This document shows, piece after piece, positions 27,751-36,156 of a stretch of 64,000 nt of DNA; the stretch's first letter is position 1, and each line of letters begins with the position of its first letter. The position numbers and the translations under genes are program-made. The notes below the pieces were generated by a model, which was not told where the DNA came from, did no database searches, and was given only the letters and a program-made list of their open reading frames with translations. The DNA comes from Vibrio sp. SCSIO 43135 (GTDB lineage Bacteria; Pseudomonadota; Gammaproteobacteria; Enterobacterales; Vibrionaceae). Location: NCBI RefSeq assembly GCF_023716665.1, contig NZ_CP071859.1:868001-932000 (forward strand), read 5' to 3'.

Positions 27751-28335
27751 TTACTTAGCTAGGTTTTCTTCAACGAATGCCCAGTTAACTAGAGCCCAGA
27801 AACCGTTCATGTAATCTGGACGAACGTTACGGTAATCGATGTAGTAAGCGTGTTCCCACAGGTCAACAGTTAGAAGTGGAGTAGTCCCTTCTTCTGTTAG
27901 TGGTGTCGCTGCGTTAGAAGTGTTAACGATTTCTAGAGAACCGTCAGCTTTTTTAACTAGCCAAGTCCAAGAAGAACCGAAGTTGTTGATTGCAGAATCA
28001 GTGAACTTCGCTTTGAACTCTTCGAAAGAACCGAATGCAGCATTGATTGCATCAGCAACTGCACCTGTTGGTTCACCGCCAGCGTTTGGCGCTAGACAGT
28101 GCCAGTAGAACGTGTGGTTCCAGATTTGTGCAGCGTTGTTGAATACGCCACCAGTAGAAGTCTTAACGATTTCTTCTAGCGTTTTGCCTTCGAACTCAGT
28201 TCCTGGGATAAGACCGTTTAGCTTAACAACGTAAGTGTTGTGGTGCTTACCGTGGTGGAAATCTAGAGTTTCTGCTGAGATGTGTGGTTCTAGCGCGTCT
28301 TTCGCGTAAGGAAGAGCTGGTAGTTCAAATGCCAT
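27751..28335 (-). CDS. sodB: Superoxide dismutase [Fe]
   Basis: SodB converts superoxide to hydrogen peroxide and oxygen in the cytoplasm. The 194-residue protein has the metal ligands in their usual blocks: [13 protein letters not shown] (His), [10 protein letters not shown] (His), and [12 protein letters not shown] (Asp and His). [13 protein letters not shown] with [11 protein letters not shown] is typical of the iron rather than manganese class. The ATG at 28335 has GGAGA upstream and gives the standard N-terminus [17 protein letters not shown]; the open five codons before it are not needed. In related bacteria the RyhB small RNA and Fur control this gene; I did not find a clear Fur box here. 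Confidence 0.97.
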   Translation of the reverse strand: MAFELPALPYAKDALEPHISAETLDFHHGKHHNTYVVKLNGLIPGTEFEGKTLEEIVKTSTGGVFNNAAQIWNHTFYWHCLAPNAGGEPTGAVADAINAAFGSFEEFKAKFTDSAINNFGSSWTWLVKKADGSLEIVNTSNAATPLTEEGTTPLLTVDLWEHAYYIDYRNVRPDYMNGFWALVNWAFVEENLAK

Positions 28336-28601
28336 TGCTCGATTCTCCATATATATGAAAGGCTTAGCCTTTCGATTGCTTCCGATGTTTTTTGTTATGT
28401 GTAGTCGATACGACTGACTTGCGATTCATTTTAGCAAGTTTTTACTTTATTAAAAGAGCTTGCACCCAAATAACTTGTGATCGTTATGTGAAACTGCATC
28501 CATTTGACTGCTTTATAACCATACACTTTATGTGCTTTATATTCTCGTCTAATGGTTTAGAATGAAGCAAATCTTTGCAGTACATCCATTAAGAGGAAGA
28601 A

Positions 28602-28937
28602 ATGGAAACTATCGACAAAATCAAACAGCAAATTTCAGAAAACTCGATCCTTCTATACATGAAAGGGTCGCCAAAACTACCTAGCTGTGGTTTCTCTTCT
28701 CAAGCTTCACAAGCTCTAATGGCATGTGGAGAAAAATTTGCTTACGTAGATATTCTACAAAACCCAGATATCCGTGCTGAGCTACCAGCATACGCTCAAT
28801 GGCCAACTTTCCCACAACTATGGGTAGAAGGTGAGCTAATTGGCGGTTGTGACATCATTCTAGAAATGTTCCAGAAAGGTGAACTTCAGCCACTAATTAA
28901 AGAAGCTGCTGCACGCGTTGAAGGTGATGCAGAGTAA
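28602..28937 (+). CDS. grxD: Monothiol glutaredoxin GrxD
   Basis: GrxD (Grx4 family) binds a [2Fe-2S] cluster together with glutathione and works in Fe-S cluster trafficking and iron sensing. The 111-residue protein has the CGFS active site in MKGSPKLPSCGFSSQAS, then YVDILQNPDIRAELP, WPTFPQLWVEGELIGGCDII for glutathione and cluster contacts. A GAGG ribosome site precedes the ATG. It is divergent from sodB, an arrangement common to enterics and vibrios, and ends at a clear hairpin. Confidence 0.97.
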   Translation: METIDKIKQQISENSILLYMKGSPKLPSCGFSSQASQALMACGEKFAYVDILQNPDIRAELPAYAQWPTFPQLWVEGELIGGCDIILEMFQKGELQPLIKEAAARVEGDAE

Positions 28938-28974
28938 TTAACTGTATATTTAAACAGTTTTCTCTTGCCTTATT

Positions 28975-29005
28975 AGAGCCACATTCGATAATGTGGCTCT
29001 AATTA
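28975..29005 (+). terminator. Hairpin terminator after grxD
   Basis: A 10-bp stem, AGAGCCACAT/ATGTGGCTCT, with a six-base loop lies 38 bases after grxD. The T run is weak (AATTATTTG), so termination may be incomplete and some topB transcription may come from here. Confidence 0.65.
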
Positions 29006-29032
29006 TTTGTGCCAAAGAAAATACCATCGCTT

Positions 29033-30994
29033 ATGTCCCGTTTATTCATCGCCGAAAAGCCTAGCCTCGGGCGTGCTATTGCGGCAGCACTGCCAAATCC
29101 TCAGAAAAAAGATCAAGGCTTTATTCGTTGCGGTAATGGTGATGTAGTGACATGGTGCATCGGGCATTTATTAGAGCAAGTGGAGCCCGATGCGTATGAC
29201 GAACGTTATAAAAAGTGGAACTTGGCTGATCTCCCGATAGTTCCTGAACAGTGGCAGCTTAGGCCAAGGAAGTCGGCCAGCAAACAGCTTTCGGTGGTGC
29301 GCAAACTATTGAAAGAGTCCTCCCAGATTATCCATGCAGGTGACCCTGATAGAGAAGGTCAGCTGCTGGTGGATGAAGTCATTGATTATTGTAAAGTCTC
29401 CAAAACCAAAAAGGAGTCGATTCAACGCTTATTAATCAGCGACTTGAACTTACCAGCCGTCAAGCGTGCACTCTCTCAAATGCGCAGTAATCGAGATTTT
29501 ATTCCGCTCTCTGTTTCGGCATTGGCGCGCTCTCGCGCCGATTGGCTGTATGGCATGAACATGTCTCGGGCCTATACATTGCTTGGTCAAAAAGCGGGTT
29601 ATCAAGGCGTACTGTCGGTTGGTCGAGTACAGACACCAGTGTTAGGGCTAGTCGTACGCAGAGATGAAGAAATCGAAAACTTTGTACCTCGTGATTACTT
29701 TACACTTCATGCACTTATTCCCTATCAGAATGGCAGTCATCAGTTCGATATTCGTGCTCGCTGGAAGCCAAGTGACGCATGCAAGCCGTGGCAAGATGAG
29801 GAAGGGCGAGTTCTCAATCGTAAATTGGTTGAGAATGTGGCTAATCGAATTGCAAATCAGCCCGCCAAAGTGGTGGAATCTGAACAAAAGCAGACCAAGC
29901 AAGCTCCTCCATTGCCGTATTCATTATCTGCCCTACAAATTGATGCCGCCAAACGATTCGGTATGAGTGCACAACAGGTTCTTGATACTTGCCAAAGCCT
30001 ATATGAAAAGCACAAGTTAATCACTTATCCCCGTTCAGACAGCCGTTATTTGCCTAAAGAGCATTATGCTCAAGCGGGAAGTGTGTGTGACGCGATCTCC
30101 AATAACGCGAAAGATTTGGCCACAGCAGTGAACGAGTCGGATCTTAGTCTGAAGTCAAAGGCTTGGAACGACAGTAAAGTGGATGCTCACCATGCGATCA
30201 TCCCAACACCCAAAAAAGCATCGATGAATGCTCTATCAGCCAATGAAATGAAAATTTACCAGCAGATTGCTCGGCAGTATTTAATGCAGTTTTATCCGGC
30301 TGCGGTATACGCAGAAGCAAAGCTTGTGTTTGATATCGCGGGAGGAATGTTCATTGCGAAAGGTCGACAGCTTGTTTCGGCTGGTTGGAAAGTGCTGATG
30401 GGCAAAACAGATGACGACGATGCTAATGTCGATGCGGTTCCTCCTCTGGAGCAAGGCTCGGTCCTTACCTGCCGAGAAGGTGAAATTAAAGACCGTAAAA
30501 CAGAACCTCCCAAGCACTTTACTGAGGCGACATTGCTGCAAGCGATGACAGGAATTGCGAGGTTTGTCGAAGACAAAGAACTGAAAAAAATTCTTAAAGA
30601 AACGGATGGTCTTGGTACGGAAGCAACAAGAGCAGGTATCTTAGATACCTTATTCAAACGGCAACTGCTTAAACGTCAAGGCAAGACTATTTTGAGCAGT
30701 GAGGCAGGCAGAGGTTTGATTCATGCGCTTCCATCAGATTCTACCTTTCCAGACATGACGGCTCATTGGGAGCATCAACTACAAGGGATGGCAGAAAGAA
30801 ATCAAGCCTACCAACCCTTCATGCAAACCTTACAACAGCGTATCGATAGCTTAATGCAACAAGTCAAAACGGGCCCCATACCGGATTCGCTGCGCTCGTT
30901 GCCAAAAGTTGAGCGACCAGCGTTTAAACGAAAAAAAAGAAGCGGTACAAAATCAGCATCACCAAAACGTGGAGCTCGTCGTACTAGCAGCTAG
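29033..30994 (+). CDS. topB: DNA topoisomerase III
   Basis: TopB is a type IA topoisomerase that decatenates DNA during replication and recombination, often with RecQ. The 653-residue protein starts [17 protein letters not shown] with the Toprim domain, including [16 protein letters not shown]. The active-site tyrosine is Y332 in [13 protein letters not shown]. The tail [19 protein letters not shown] is basic and probably binds DNA. The ATG at 29033 matches the family N-terminus; eight upstream codons are open but unlikely. No strong ribosome site is visible, so expression may be low. Confidence 0.95.
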   Translation: MSRLFIAEKPSLGRAIAAALPNPQKKDQGFIRCGNGDVVTWCIGHLLEQVEPDAYDERYKKWNLADLPIVPEQWQLRPRKSASKQLSVVRKLLKESSQIIHAGDPDREGQLLVDEVIDYCKVSKTKKESIQRLLISDLNLPAVKRALSQMRSNRDFIPLSVSALARSRADWLYGMNMSRAYTLLGQKAGYQGVLSVGRVQTPVLGLVVRRDEEIENFVPRDYFTLHALIPYQNGSHQFDIRARWKPSDACKPWQDEEGRVLNRKLVENVANRIANQPAKVVESEQKQTKQAPPLPYSLSALQIDAAKRFGMSAQQVLDTCQSLYEKHKLITYPRSDSRYLPKEHYAQAGSVCDAISNNAKDLATAVNESDLSLKSKAWNDSKVDAHHAIIPTPKKASMNALSANEMKIYQQIARQYLMQFYPAAVYAEAKLVFDIAGGMFIAKGRQLVSAGWKVLMGKTDDDDANVDAVPPLEQGSVLTCREGEIKDRKTEPPKHFTEATLLQAMTGIARFVEDKELKKILKETDGLGTEATRAGILDTLFKRQLLKRQGKTILSSEAGRGLIHALPSDSTFPDMTAHWEHQLQGMAERNQAYQPFMQTLQQRIDSLMQQVKTGPIPDSLRSLPKVERPAFKRKKRSGTKSASPKRGARRTSS

Positions 30995-31006
30995 TGACTC
31001 TGGTTA

Positions 31007-31792
31007 CTAATGGTTTTGGTTAATTGTGCGCTGATATTCTGTCGGTGTTAAACCAAATTTATCTTTAAATCGACGTCTAAAGCGTTGTTCTGACTGATAG
31101 CCACACATTTGGGCTAACAGATAGCCGTCATAATGATGTTTTCGCATAAGCTGAAGCGCGTGGTTAAGCCGAACTTGAGCAAGCAGATGACGGTATTGAT
31201 GTCCTTCCTGTTTAAGTTTTCTAATCAATGTTGCTCGGCTCATAGCAAAATGTTCTGCAACGTTTTCTAACGTATGTTCTTGCGCTGGCGAAGCCGCAAG
31301 GTACCGAGCAATCATTTCACTGTAAGATGACTTGGATGAAGGGTATATCCTGTGTAACGCTCCGCGTTCTGCAAGCTGCTGGAAAAGTGCCATCAGCCAA
31401 AAATGCTGTGTTTGGTGGCTCATCGAGTTCAAGTTGAACCCTGCCAGAGCATTGAGCGTTTCTTGTATTGCTTGGTCGGTCAAAGAGTGAGTAGAGTCTG
31501 TTATCGACGTATTGTTTTCGCTCAGTGTTAGCATTTCTTGGCTAGGGTTGCAGTGAAAACTGAAGACACGAGAAAGAAATGGCCCTTTTTCTGGGACGTT
31601 GGCGAAGCTAAATGAGGCGGATGCAGGGCTAAGCAATAGTGAACTTGGTGTGAGTGTTACCGACTCTTCTTGCCCAAAAAGCCGTTTGTTACCAGAGATA
31701 ATCTGAATGATGCTTGGGGAGTGAATCGTCACGTTTCTTAATGCCTGTAACTGCTGGGCTCGAAACTCAGATATCTGAAGCTTGTGAGTCAT
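31007..31792 (-). CDS. AraC-family transcriptional regulator
   Basis: The protein is 261 residues with an N-terminal cupin-like half (about 1-150) and a C-terminal pair of AraC-type helix-turn-helix motifs (about 165-258): NVAEHFAMSRATLIRKLK, then LAQMCGYQSEQRFRRRFKDK and FGLTPTEYQR. It resembles the single-gene activators with a ligand-sensing N-terminal half, but I cannot name the ligand. AAGGA lies six bases before the ATG at 31792. The PEBP gene lies 14 bases upstream on the same strand, so the two are probably cotranscribed and the regulator may control that gene or the SDR further upstream. Confidence 0.9.
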   Translation of the reverse strand: MTHKLQISEFRAQQLQALRNVTIHSPSIIQIISGNKRLFGQEESVTLTPSSLLLSPASASFSFANVPEKGPFLSRVFSFHCNPSQEMLTLSENNTSITDSTHSLTDQAIQETLNALAGFNLNSMSHQTQHFWLMALFQQLAERGALHRIYPSSKSSYSEMIARYLAASPAQEHTLENVAEHFAMSRATLIRKLKQEGHQYRHLLAQVRLNHALQLMRKHHYDGYLLAQMCGYQSEQRFRRRFKDKFGLTPTEYQRTINQNH

Positions 31793-31806
31793 CACTCATC
31801 CTTATT

Positions 31807-32340
31807 TTAGCGTGTGTACGTTGCCGTGAGTGTGGTTTTAGCCAAGGCAACACTATTTAATGTAAAGCCAACAACTGCCGCGGGTGTGTTTTCGGTCAGG
31901 CTTAATGTTGTTTCAGGTATGGCCCAGACTGTGAACTGGTAACGGTGCATGCCATCATCAACAGGGGGACAGGCCCCGCCAAACCCCTTGATACCATAGT
32001 CAATACCTGACTCTAAACCACCTAGTTTTTGTATGTCTGCTCCACGAGGTAGTTGACTTACATCGGCTGGGATATTGAAAGCAACCCAATGCCAGAATCC
32101 GCTACCGGTTGGGGCATCAGGATCGTACGCAGTTATAGCAAAACTTTTCGTCCCTTTCGGTGCACCTTTCCAGCTTAGCTGAGGTGACAAGTTTTCCCCA
32201 GAGCAACCCCATCCTGAAAACTCAAAGGTTTTGGCCATAGGGTAGCCTTCTTTAATATCTTGGCTGGTGAGTTCAAAAGCGAGCACCTGACCAGATATCA
32301 TCATGCTCGATAGTGAGAGAGTTAGAATGGTTTTCTTCAT
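31807..32340 (-). CDS. Exported YbhB/YbcL (PEBP-like) protein
   Basis: The protein belongs to the bacterial phosphatidylethanolamine-binding-protein-like family. It has a clear signal peptide (MKKTILTLSLSSMMISGQVLA) and is therefore exported, with a mature body of about 155 residues. Family motifs are FEFSGWGCSGENLSPQLSW, AYDPDAPTGSGFWHWVAFNI and GGACPPVDDGMHRYQFTVW. The bacterial members' ligand is unsettled. GAGCG stands before the ATG. The AraC regulator gene follows after 14 bases. Confidence 0.92.
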   Translation of the reverse strand: MKKTILTLSLSSMMISGQVLAFELTSQDIKEGYPMAKTFEFSGWGCSGENLSPQLSWKGAPKGTKSFAITAYDPDAPTGSGFWHWVAFNIPADVSQLPRGADIQKLGGLESGIDYGIKGFGGACPPVDDGMHRYQFTVWAIPETTLSLTENTPAAVVGFTLNSVALAKTTLTATYTR

Positions 32341-32453
32341 GTTACGCTCCTTAGTTGATATTAATCAGTCTATAGAGCGGATAATGAAGCTATGCTCCAA
32401 TAAGTATCACTGTTGGTGGTTTTTTAGTTTATTTTGATACTTATTGTTTTATG

Positions 32454-33137
32454 TTACCAAGGGATAGATGTACCATCGTAGTTAATGAACTCACCTGAAT
32501 GGCTTGGGTTAGCTTGGTTAATCACCTTCATTAATCCTGCTGCTGAGGTGGCGGTATCGATTAGCGCATTTGGCCCGCCCATTTCTGTTTGTACCCAACC
32601 AGGGTGTAGTGCCAAAACCGTAAACCCTTGCGGGGACAGATCGTTGCTTAAGCTCTTTACTACTGAGTTTAACGCGGCTTTAGAAGAGCGATAAATATAG
32701 CCTCCCCCTGAAGTATTCTCTGCCATACTGCCAACTTTAGAAGATAAGCAAGCGACTTTTTTATCATCACTTTTGTCCAAGTTAGCGTGAAAAGCTTCGA
32801 CCAATTTCAGCGGGGCAATTGCATTAACTTCAAATACTTTTCGCCACTGCTCAACATCGGTATTACCGAATCCATAGCCTTTAGGCCCATAGTAGCCTGC
32901 ATTATTAATCAGTAGGTCGATGGTGGGTAGAGAAGCAGATAATGAGTTTACCATCGTATAGTCAGTCACATCTAACTGGTGGCAAGTGACAGAATTTTTC
33001 TCGGCTAATTCAAGCAGTTCGGTAGCGGTATTTGCTTCCCTGTATGTCGCATGAACATGCCAACCTTGAGACAAATATCCTTTGACCAAGCTCAAGCCGA
33101 TCCCTCTATTGGCGCCGGTGATAAATACGGTTTTCAT
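32454..33137 (-). CDS. Short-chain dehydrogenase/reductase
   Basis: A complete classical SDR of 227 residues. The nucleotide-binding motif is TGANRGIG (residues 7-14), then LLINNAGYYG, the catalytic serine in VACLSSKVGS and the active YxxxK in YIYRSSKAAL. It probably uses NAD(P)H on a small carbonyl or alcohol substrate that cannot be told from sequence. The preceding 40-codon hydrophobic reading frame ends 35 bases upstream, and a Fur-like palindrome lies before that, so the gene may be iron-regulated. Confidence 0.92.
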   Translation of the reverse strand: MKTVFITGANRGIGLSLVKGYLSQGWHVHATYREANTATELLELAEKNSVTCHQLDVTDYTMVNSLSASLPTIDLLINNAGYYGPKGYGFGNTDVEQWRKVFEVNAIAPLKLVEAFHANLDKSDDKKVACLSSKVGSMAENTSGGGYIYRSSKAALNSVVKSLSNDLSPQGFTVLALHPGWVQTEMGGPNALIDTATSAAGLMKVINQANPSHSGEFINYDGTSIPW

Positions 33138-33172
33138 ATTGGTTCCTAACTCAGAAATTTGGAAACAGTTTG

Positions 33173-33295
33173 CTAAGCAATCAAGACAAAATCAACTACC
33201 CACCAACTGGAAAGCAACATAAATGAAAAGAGAGCCATTGCGCAGAGAGATCCAACCAGCAGACCTAGAATCAAGAAAAAATGAGATTGAGACAT
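33173..33295 (-). CDS. Possible 40-residue single-helix membrane protein
   Basis: A short open frame on the minus strand encodes MSQSHFFLILGLLVGSLCAM, then further hydrophobic sequence, a WW pair and an acidic DF near the end. The whole product is one or two membrane helices with no charged core. It begins 14 bases after a Fur-like box and ends 35 bases before the SDR start. The box contains TGATAT, a possible -10 spaced 16 bp from TTGAAT, which would give a leader of about 20 bases. There is no clear ribosome site, which keeps confidence low. Confidence 0.4.
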   Translation of the reverse strand: MSQSHFFLILGLLVGSLCAMALFSFMLLSSWWVVDFVLIA

Positions 33296-33308
33296 ATTAA
33301 ATTTAAAT

Positions 33309-33327
33309 GATATTGAGAATTAATATC
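33309..33327. promoter_or_regulatory. Fur-like iron box inside a perfect 14-bp palindrome
   Basis: GATATTGAGAATTAATATC matches the 19-bp Fur consensus at 15 positions and holds both TGAGAAT and AATATCA arms of the 7-1-7 form. It is the core of a larger perfect inverted repeat (arms 33301-33314 and 33322-33335, spacer of seven). It lies between the minus-strand small frame and SDR and the plus-strand deacetylase, so it could control either side. Confidence 0.65.
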
Positions 33328-33458
33328 ATTTAAATGTCTTTTGAATTCAATTACAAGCTTAATATTAAAGAGACCAACAATATTCCCTAACAGGATGATC
33401 AGTTTTGGGAGATAACTGGTATAACATAAACAAAGATTGTCACCACATAACGAACACC

Positions 33459-34385
33459 ATGATCCCGCTAATTTATCATCCGATATACTCGGAACTCCCT
33501 TTGCCGGAAGGGCATCGATATCCGATTAACAAATATCGTTTATTGTACGAAGATGTTGAGAGGTTGCGTCGTGAACATAAGGAGTGGGAGGAAGGCTTCT
33601 GTTTTGAGCACCCCGCACCTATTACCACAGATGAGGTCATGCTTACGCATTGCCGTCAGTACATTGCGTCTTTGACCGACGGCACGTTAGCGGCAGCGAA
33701 AATGCGAAGAATTGGGTTTCCTTGGAGTACACAACTTATAGAGCGTACTCTTACGTCAGCCGGAGGCACTTGTTTAACCGTTGAACAGGCTATTGAGCAT
33801 AAGGTAGCGATCCACTTAAGTGGTGGTTACCACCATGCGCATTATGATTTTGGTAGTGGGTTCTGTTTAATCAATGACTTAGTGCTAGCAGCCAAGCGGG
33901 CTTTGCAGTTTGAACATATAGATAAAGTCCTAATAGTAGATAGTGATGTCCATCATGGGGATGGAACCGCAACGTTATGTGCCGATGATGATGAGATAAT
34001 CACCCTCTCATTCCACTGCGATAAGAACTTCCCCGCGAGAAAACCAGATTCAGATTTAGATGTGGCAATGGCAAGGGAAACCGATGATGAACGTTATCTA
34101 CAGTCATTTACTTCGGTAGTGGAAATGGCCGTTAATCTCCATCAGCCTGACCTGATTTTGTACGATGCGGGCGTCGATATTCATCAAGATGACGAGCTTG
34201 GTTATTTCAATGTATCGACTCAAGGGATCTATCAACGAGACAAGTTTATGTTTCAGTTGGCGAAAGACAAACAATTGCCAATTGCCTGTGTGGTTGGAGG
34301 GGGGTATCGCACATCACATCAGGATTTGGTTCCTATTCACTTGCAGCTGCTAGAAGCGGCATTAGACACCAAGGAAGAGTCATGA
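33459..34385 (+). CDS. Histone deacetylase-family protein
   Basis: The protein is a class II-like member of the zinc-dependent deacetylase/acetoin utilisation/acetylpolyamine hydrolase superfamily. Key residues are in place: HLSGGYHHAHYDFGSGFC with the tandem active-site histidines, DSDVHHGDGTA with a metal-binding Asp and His, and DAGVDIHQDDELG with the second metal Asp. From the Met at 33459 it has 308 residues, starting MIPLIYHPIYSELPLPEGHR, the usual family N-terminus; an 18-codon upstream extension is open. The stop overlaps the NUDIX start (ATGA). The substrate is unknown: small acetylated amides or protein lysines are both possible. Confidence 0.9.
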   Translation: MIPLIYHPIYSELPLPEGHRYPINKYRLLYEDVERLRREHKEWEEGFCFEHPAPITTDEVMLTHCRQYIASLTDGTLAAAKMRRIGFPWSTQLIERTLTSAGGTCLTVEQAIEHKVAIHLSGGYHHAHYDFGSGFCLINDLVLAAKRALQFEHIDKVLIVDSDVHHGDGTATLCADDDEIITLSFHCDKNFPARKPDSDLDVAMARETDDERYLQSFTSVVEMAVNLHQPDLILYDAGVDIHQDDELGYFNVSTQGIYQRDKFMFQLAKDKQLPIACVVGGGYRTSHQDLVPIHLQLLEAALDTKEES

Positions 34386-34864
34386 AGCACCGAATTCGCT
34401 CAGCGGGCATACTGATCCAAAACCAGTCTATATTAATGGTCCGAGTTAAAGACTTTTCGGGTGAATACTGGATTCCACCGGGTGGTGGTATGGAGAAAGG
34501 CGATCGCAGTAGTAAAGATGGTTTGAAGAGAGAGTTCCTAGAGGAGACAGGGCTAGAGGTTGAAGTCGGTGAACTCATTTGTGTTCGGGAGTTTTTAGAG
34601 ACTCATACTGAGCGCTACCATGCGGAGTTTTTCTACCAAATCACCGCCTTCAGCGGTGAACCTCATACCGATAATCTAGTCGGATTGAATGACGAGCAGT
34701 ACATACAGTCGGTAGAATGGATAGCAATTAACGAGCTAGATGGGAAGAGGGTCTACCCAGCCGATTTAAAGAGTAAAGTGATTGGCATGGTTGAGCAAAA
34801 AAACTTTTCAACTCACCTTGGCAGTTATGTCCAAGGTGAAGATGAAAAGACCAACTATTTATGA
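34382..34864 (+). CDS. NUDIX hydrolase
   Basis: The 160-residue protein has a NUDIX fold. The catalytic helix reads REFLEETGLEVEV and is complete, preceded by WIPPGGGMEKG. The spacing before RE is one residue longer than the standard Gx5Ex7RE box, so the first part of the motif is slightly irregular. Substrates of the family are nucleoside diphosphates linked to another group; none can be assigned here. It overlaps the deacetylase gene by four bases (ATGA) and so is translationally coupled to it. Confidence 0.87.
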   Translation: MKHRIRSAGILIQNQSILMVRVKDFSGEYWIPPGGGMEKGDRSSKDGLKREFLEETGLEVEVGELICVREFLETHTERYHAEFFYQITAFSGEPHTDNLVGLNDEQYIQSVEWIAINELDGKRVYPADLKSKVIGMVEQKNFSTHLGSYVQGEDEKTNYL

Positions 34865-34942
34865 ATGTTTTTATCTGGCTACAGTCACAAATGCTCGAGC
34901 TGAGTCGTTTTAAGTCAACATCTTGCCAACTCCATGAGCACT

Positions 34943-35842
34943 TTACTTTGCCGTTGAATGGTTAAATAGCTTAGGCCCAAATACATTGATAAGCGCACCA
35001 GCAACAATCAGTGAGCCACCGATGTAAGTCCAAACGGACGGGATCTCATTAAAAATCACCGCGCCTAAAATGGCCGAAAATACGATCTGCACGTAGGAGT
35101 AGGCTGATGCTTTGCCAGCGGATTGGGTTTGCATTGCTTTGGTTAGCCCTAACTGGCCTATTTGTGTAAATATGCCCACCAGAATAAGCATTAGCGTGAT
35201 ATATAGGCTAGGCCATACAAAGTCATTGGCTACCAGCAGAATAGAGGCTGGGAGAGCGACCAAAGGAAAATAGAAGATGATGACTGAACTGTCTTCGGTT
35301 TGGCTGAGCTTTCTTACGATGACATAAGCTATCGAGCTACCAAATGCACCTAATAGAGCGATCATGACGCTGAACATCGGAAGCTCATAGCCCTCCTGAT
35401 GAGAGACGCTCGGTTGTACTATGACCAGCAAACCAACCAAACAAAGTACGATGCATATCATTGTCGACTTTTGGATACGTTCTTTGAGAAATAACACACC
35501 TAGCAAAGCAGTAAATACCGGGTGAACGTATTGCAAAATAGTGGCTTCCGCTAAAGGTAAGCTGGTGACAGAGTAATACACACACATTAGTGCCAATGTT
35601 CCGACAAGGCCGCGTGCGAAGAGCAGTGGTTTATTATTCCCCCAGATCGAAATCTTTTTTCGTTTTACATCAAGGTAGCTAATGATGAGCGATACCAAAG
35701 CTCTTGCTGCCACAATTTCGAACACCGGAATACCGTAGTTACTGACGTATTTCACGCAGGCAGACATAAGTGCGAAACCCAGCGCGGAGATAAGCATAAA
35801 CTTAACCCCGCTAGGGATAGAAAAAGTGGACTGTGAAGGCAT
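34943..35842 (-). CDS. EamA/DMT-superfamily permease
   Basis: A drug/metabolite transporter of the ten-helix EamA type, made of two homologous halves of five helices each. The first half has PLLFARGLVGTLALMCVYYS and ATILQYVHPVFTALLGVLFL; the second has KASAYSYVQIVFSAILGAVI with GSLIVAGALI. The substrate is not predictable. The ATG at 35842 gives 299 residues; a GTG twelve codons upstream is open and equally poorly supported, since neither has a good ribosome site. It is convergent with the NUDIX gene. Confidence 0.88.
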   Translation of the reverse strand: MPSQSTFSIPSGVKFMLISALGFALMSACVKYVSNYGIPVFEIVAARALVSLIISYLDVKRKKISIWGNNKPLLFARGLVGTLALMCVYYSVTSLPLAEATILQYVHPVFTALLGVLFLKERIQKSTMICIVLCLVGLLVIVQPSVSHQEGYELPMFSVMIALLGAFGSSIAYVIVRKLSQTEDSSVIIFYFPLVALPASILLVANDFVWPSLYITLMLILVGIFTQIGQLGLTKAMQTQSAGKASAYSYVQIVFSAILGAVIFNEIPSVWTYIGGSLIVAGALINVFGPKLFNHSTAK

Positions 35843-35928
35843 GTCTAGGTTCGGGGGAGAAATGAGTGATTGCCGCACTTTAGCATAATCGCTACGAAAT
35901 GGGTTATTTAGTCCGCTTTCAAAAATTA

Positions 35929-36081
35929 TTAGCTTCTCCAGCTATTACCAAGTATTAGTGAAACTGCGACTGAGATGCCTAACGCGATCAAGATATTGGG
36001 TAACGAGAAGCCCCAAATAGCGACACAAACTGCAACTGTAACCACTGCCCATAGTGTTGTCTCTAATAACCAAATACCCAT
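35929..36081 (-). CDS. Two-helix small membrane protein, 50 residues
   Basis: This short gene has a perfect AAGGAG (36089-36094) seven bases before its ATG. It encodes two membrane helices: MGIWLLETTLWAVVTVAVCV and, after a short turn with Pro-Asn, ILIALGISVAVSLILG, ending NSWRS. It belongs to no family I recognise. It follows the histidine kinase gene by 75 bases on the same strand. The 18-bp operator found upstream of that kinase operon recurs 44 bases before this start codon, so it is probably a member or target of that two-component regulon. Confidence 0.75.
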   Translation of the reverse strand: MGIWLLETTLWAVVTVAVCVAIWGFSLPNILIALGISVAVSLILGNSWRS

Positions 36082-36125
36082 ACTGGTTCTCCTTATGATT
36101 GATGCGACTAGAGTAACGAATAGGT

Positions 36126-36143
36126 GGTTAACATTTGGTTATC
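36126..36143 (-). promoter_or_regulatory. Tandem operator before the small membrane protein
   Basis: GGTTAAC-ATTT-GGTTATC on the plus strand (its complement faces the small gene) consists of two GGTTA half-sites exactly 11 bp apart. It is the same at every half-site base as the site at 39623-39640. Eleven-base tandem half-sites are the usual target of OmpR/PhoB-type dimers. It lies across the last codons of the kinase gene and the untranslated region, with the ATG 44 bases further on. Confidence 0.7.
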
Positions 36144-36156
36144 TCGGTATGGAAGC

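Noticed and set aside
28336..28601. Fur box before sodB
   Set aside because: Only scattered GAT/ATC bits occur; nothing close to the 19-bp consensus, so no site was listed.
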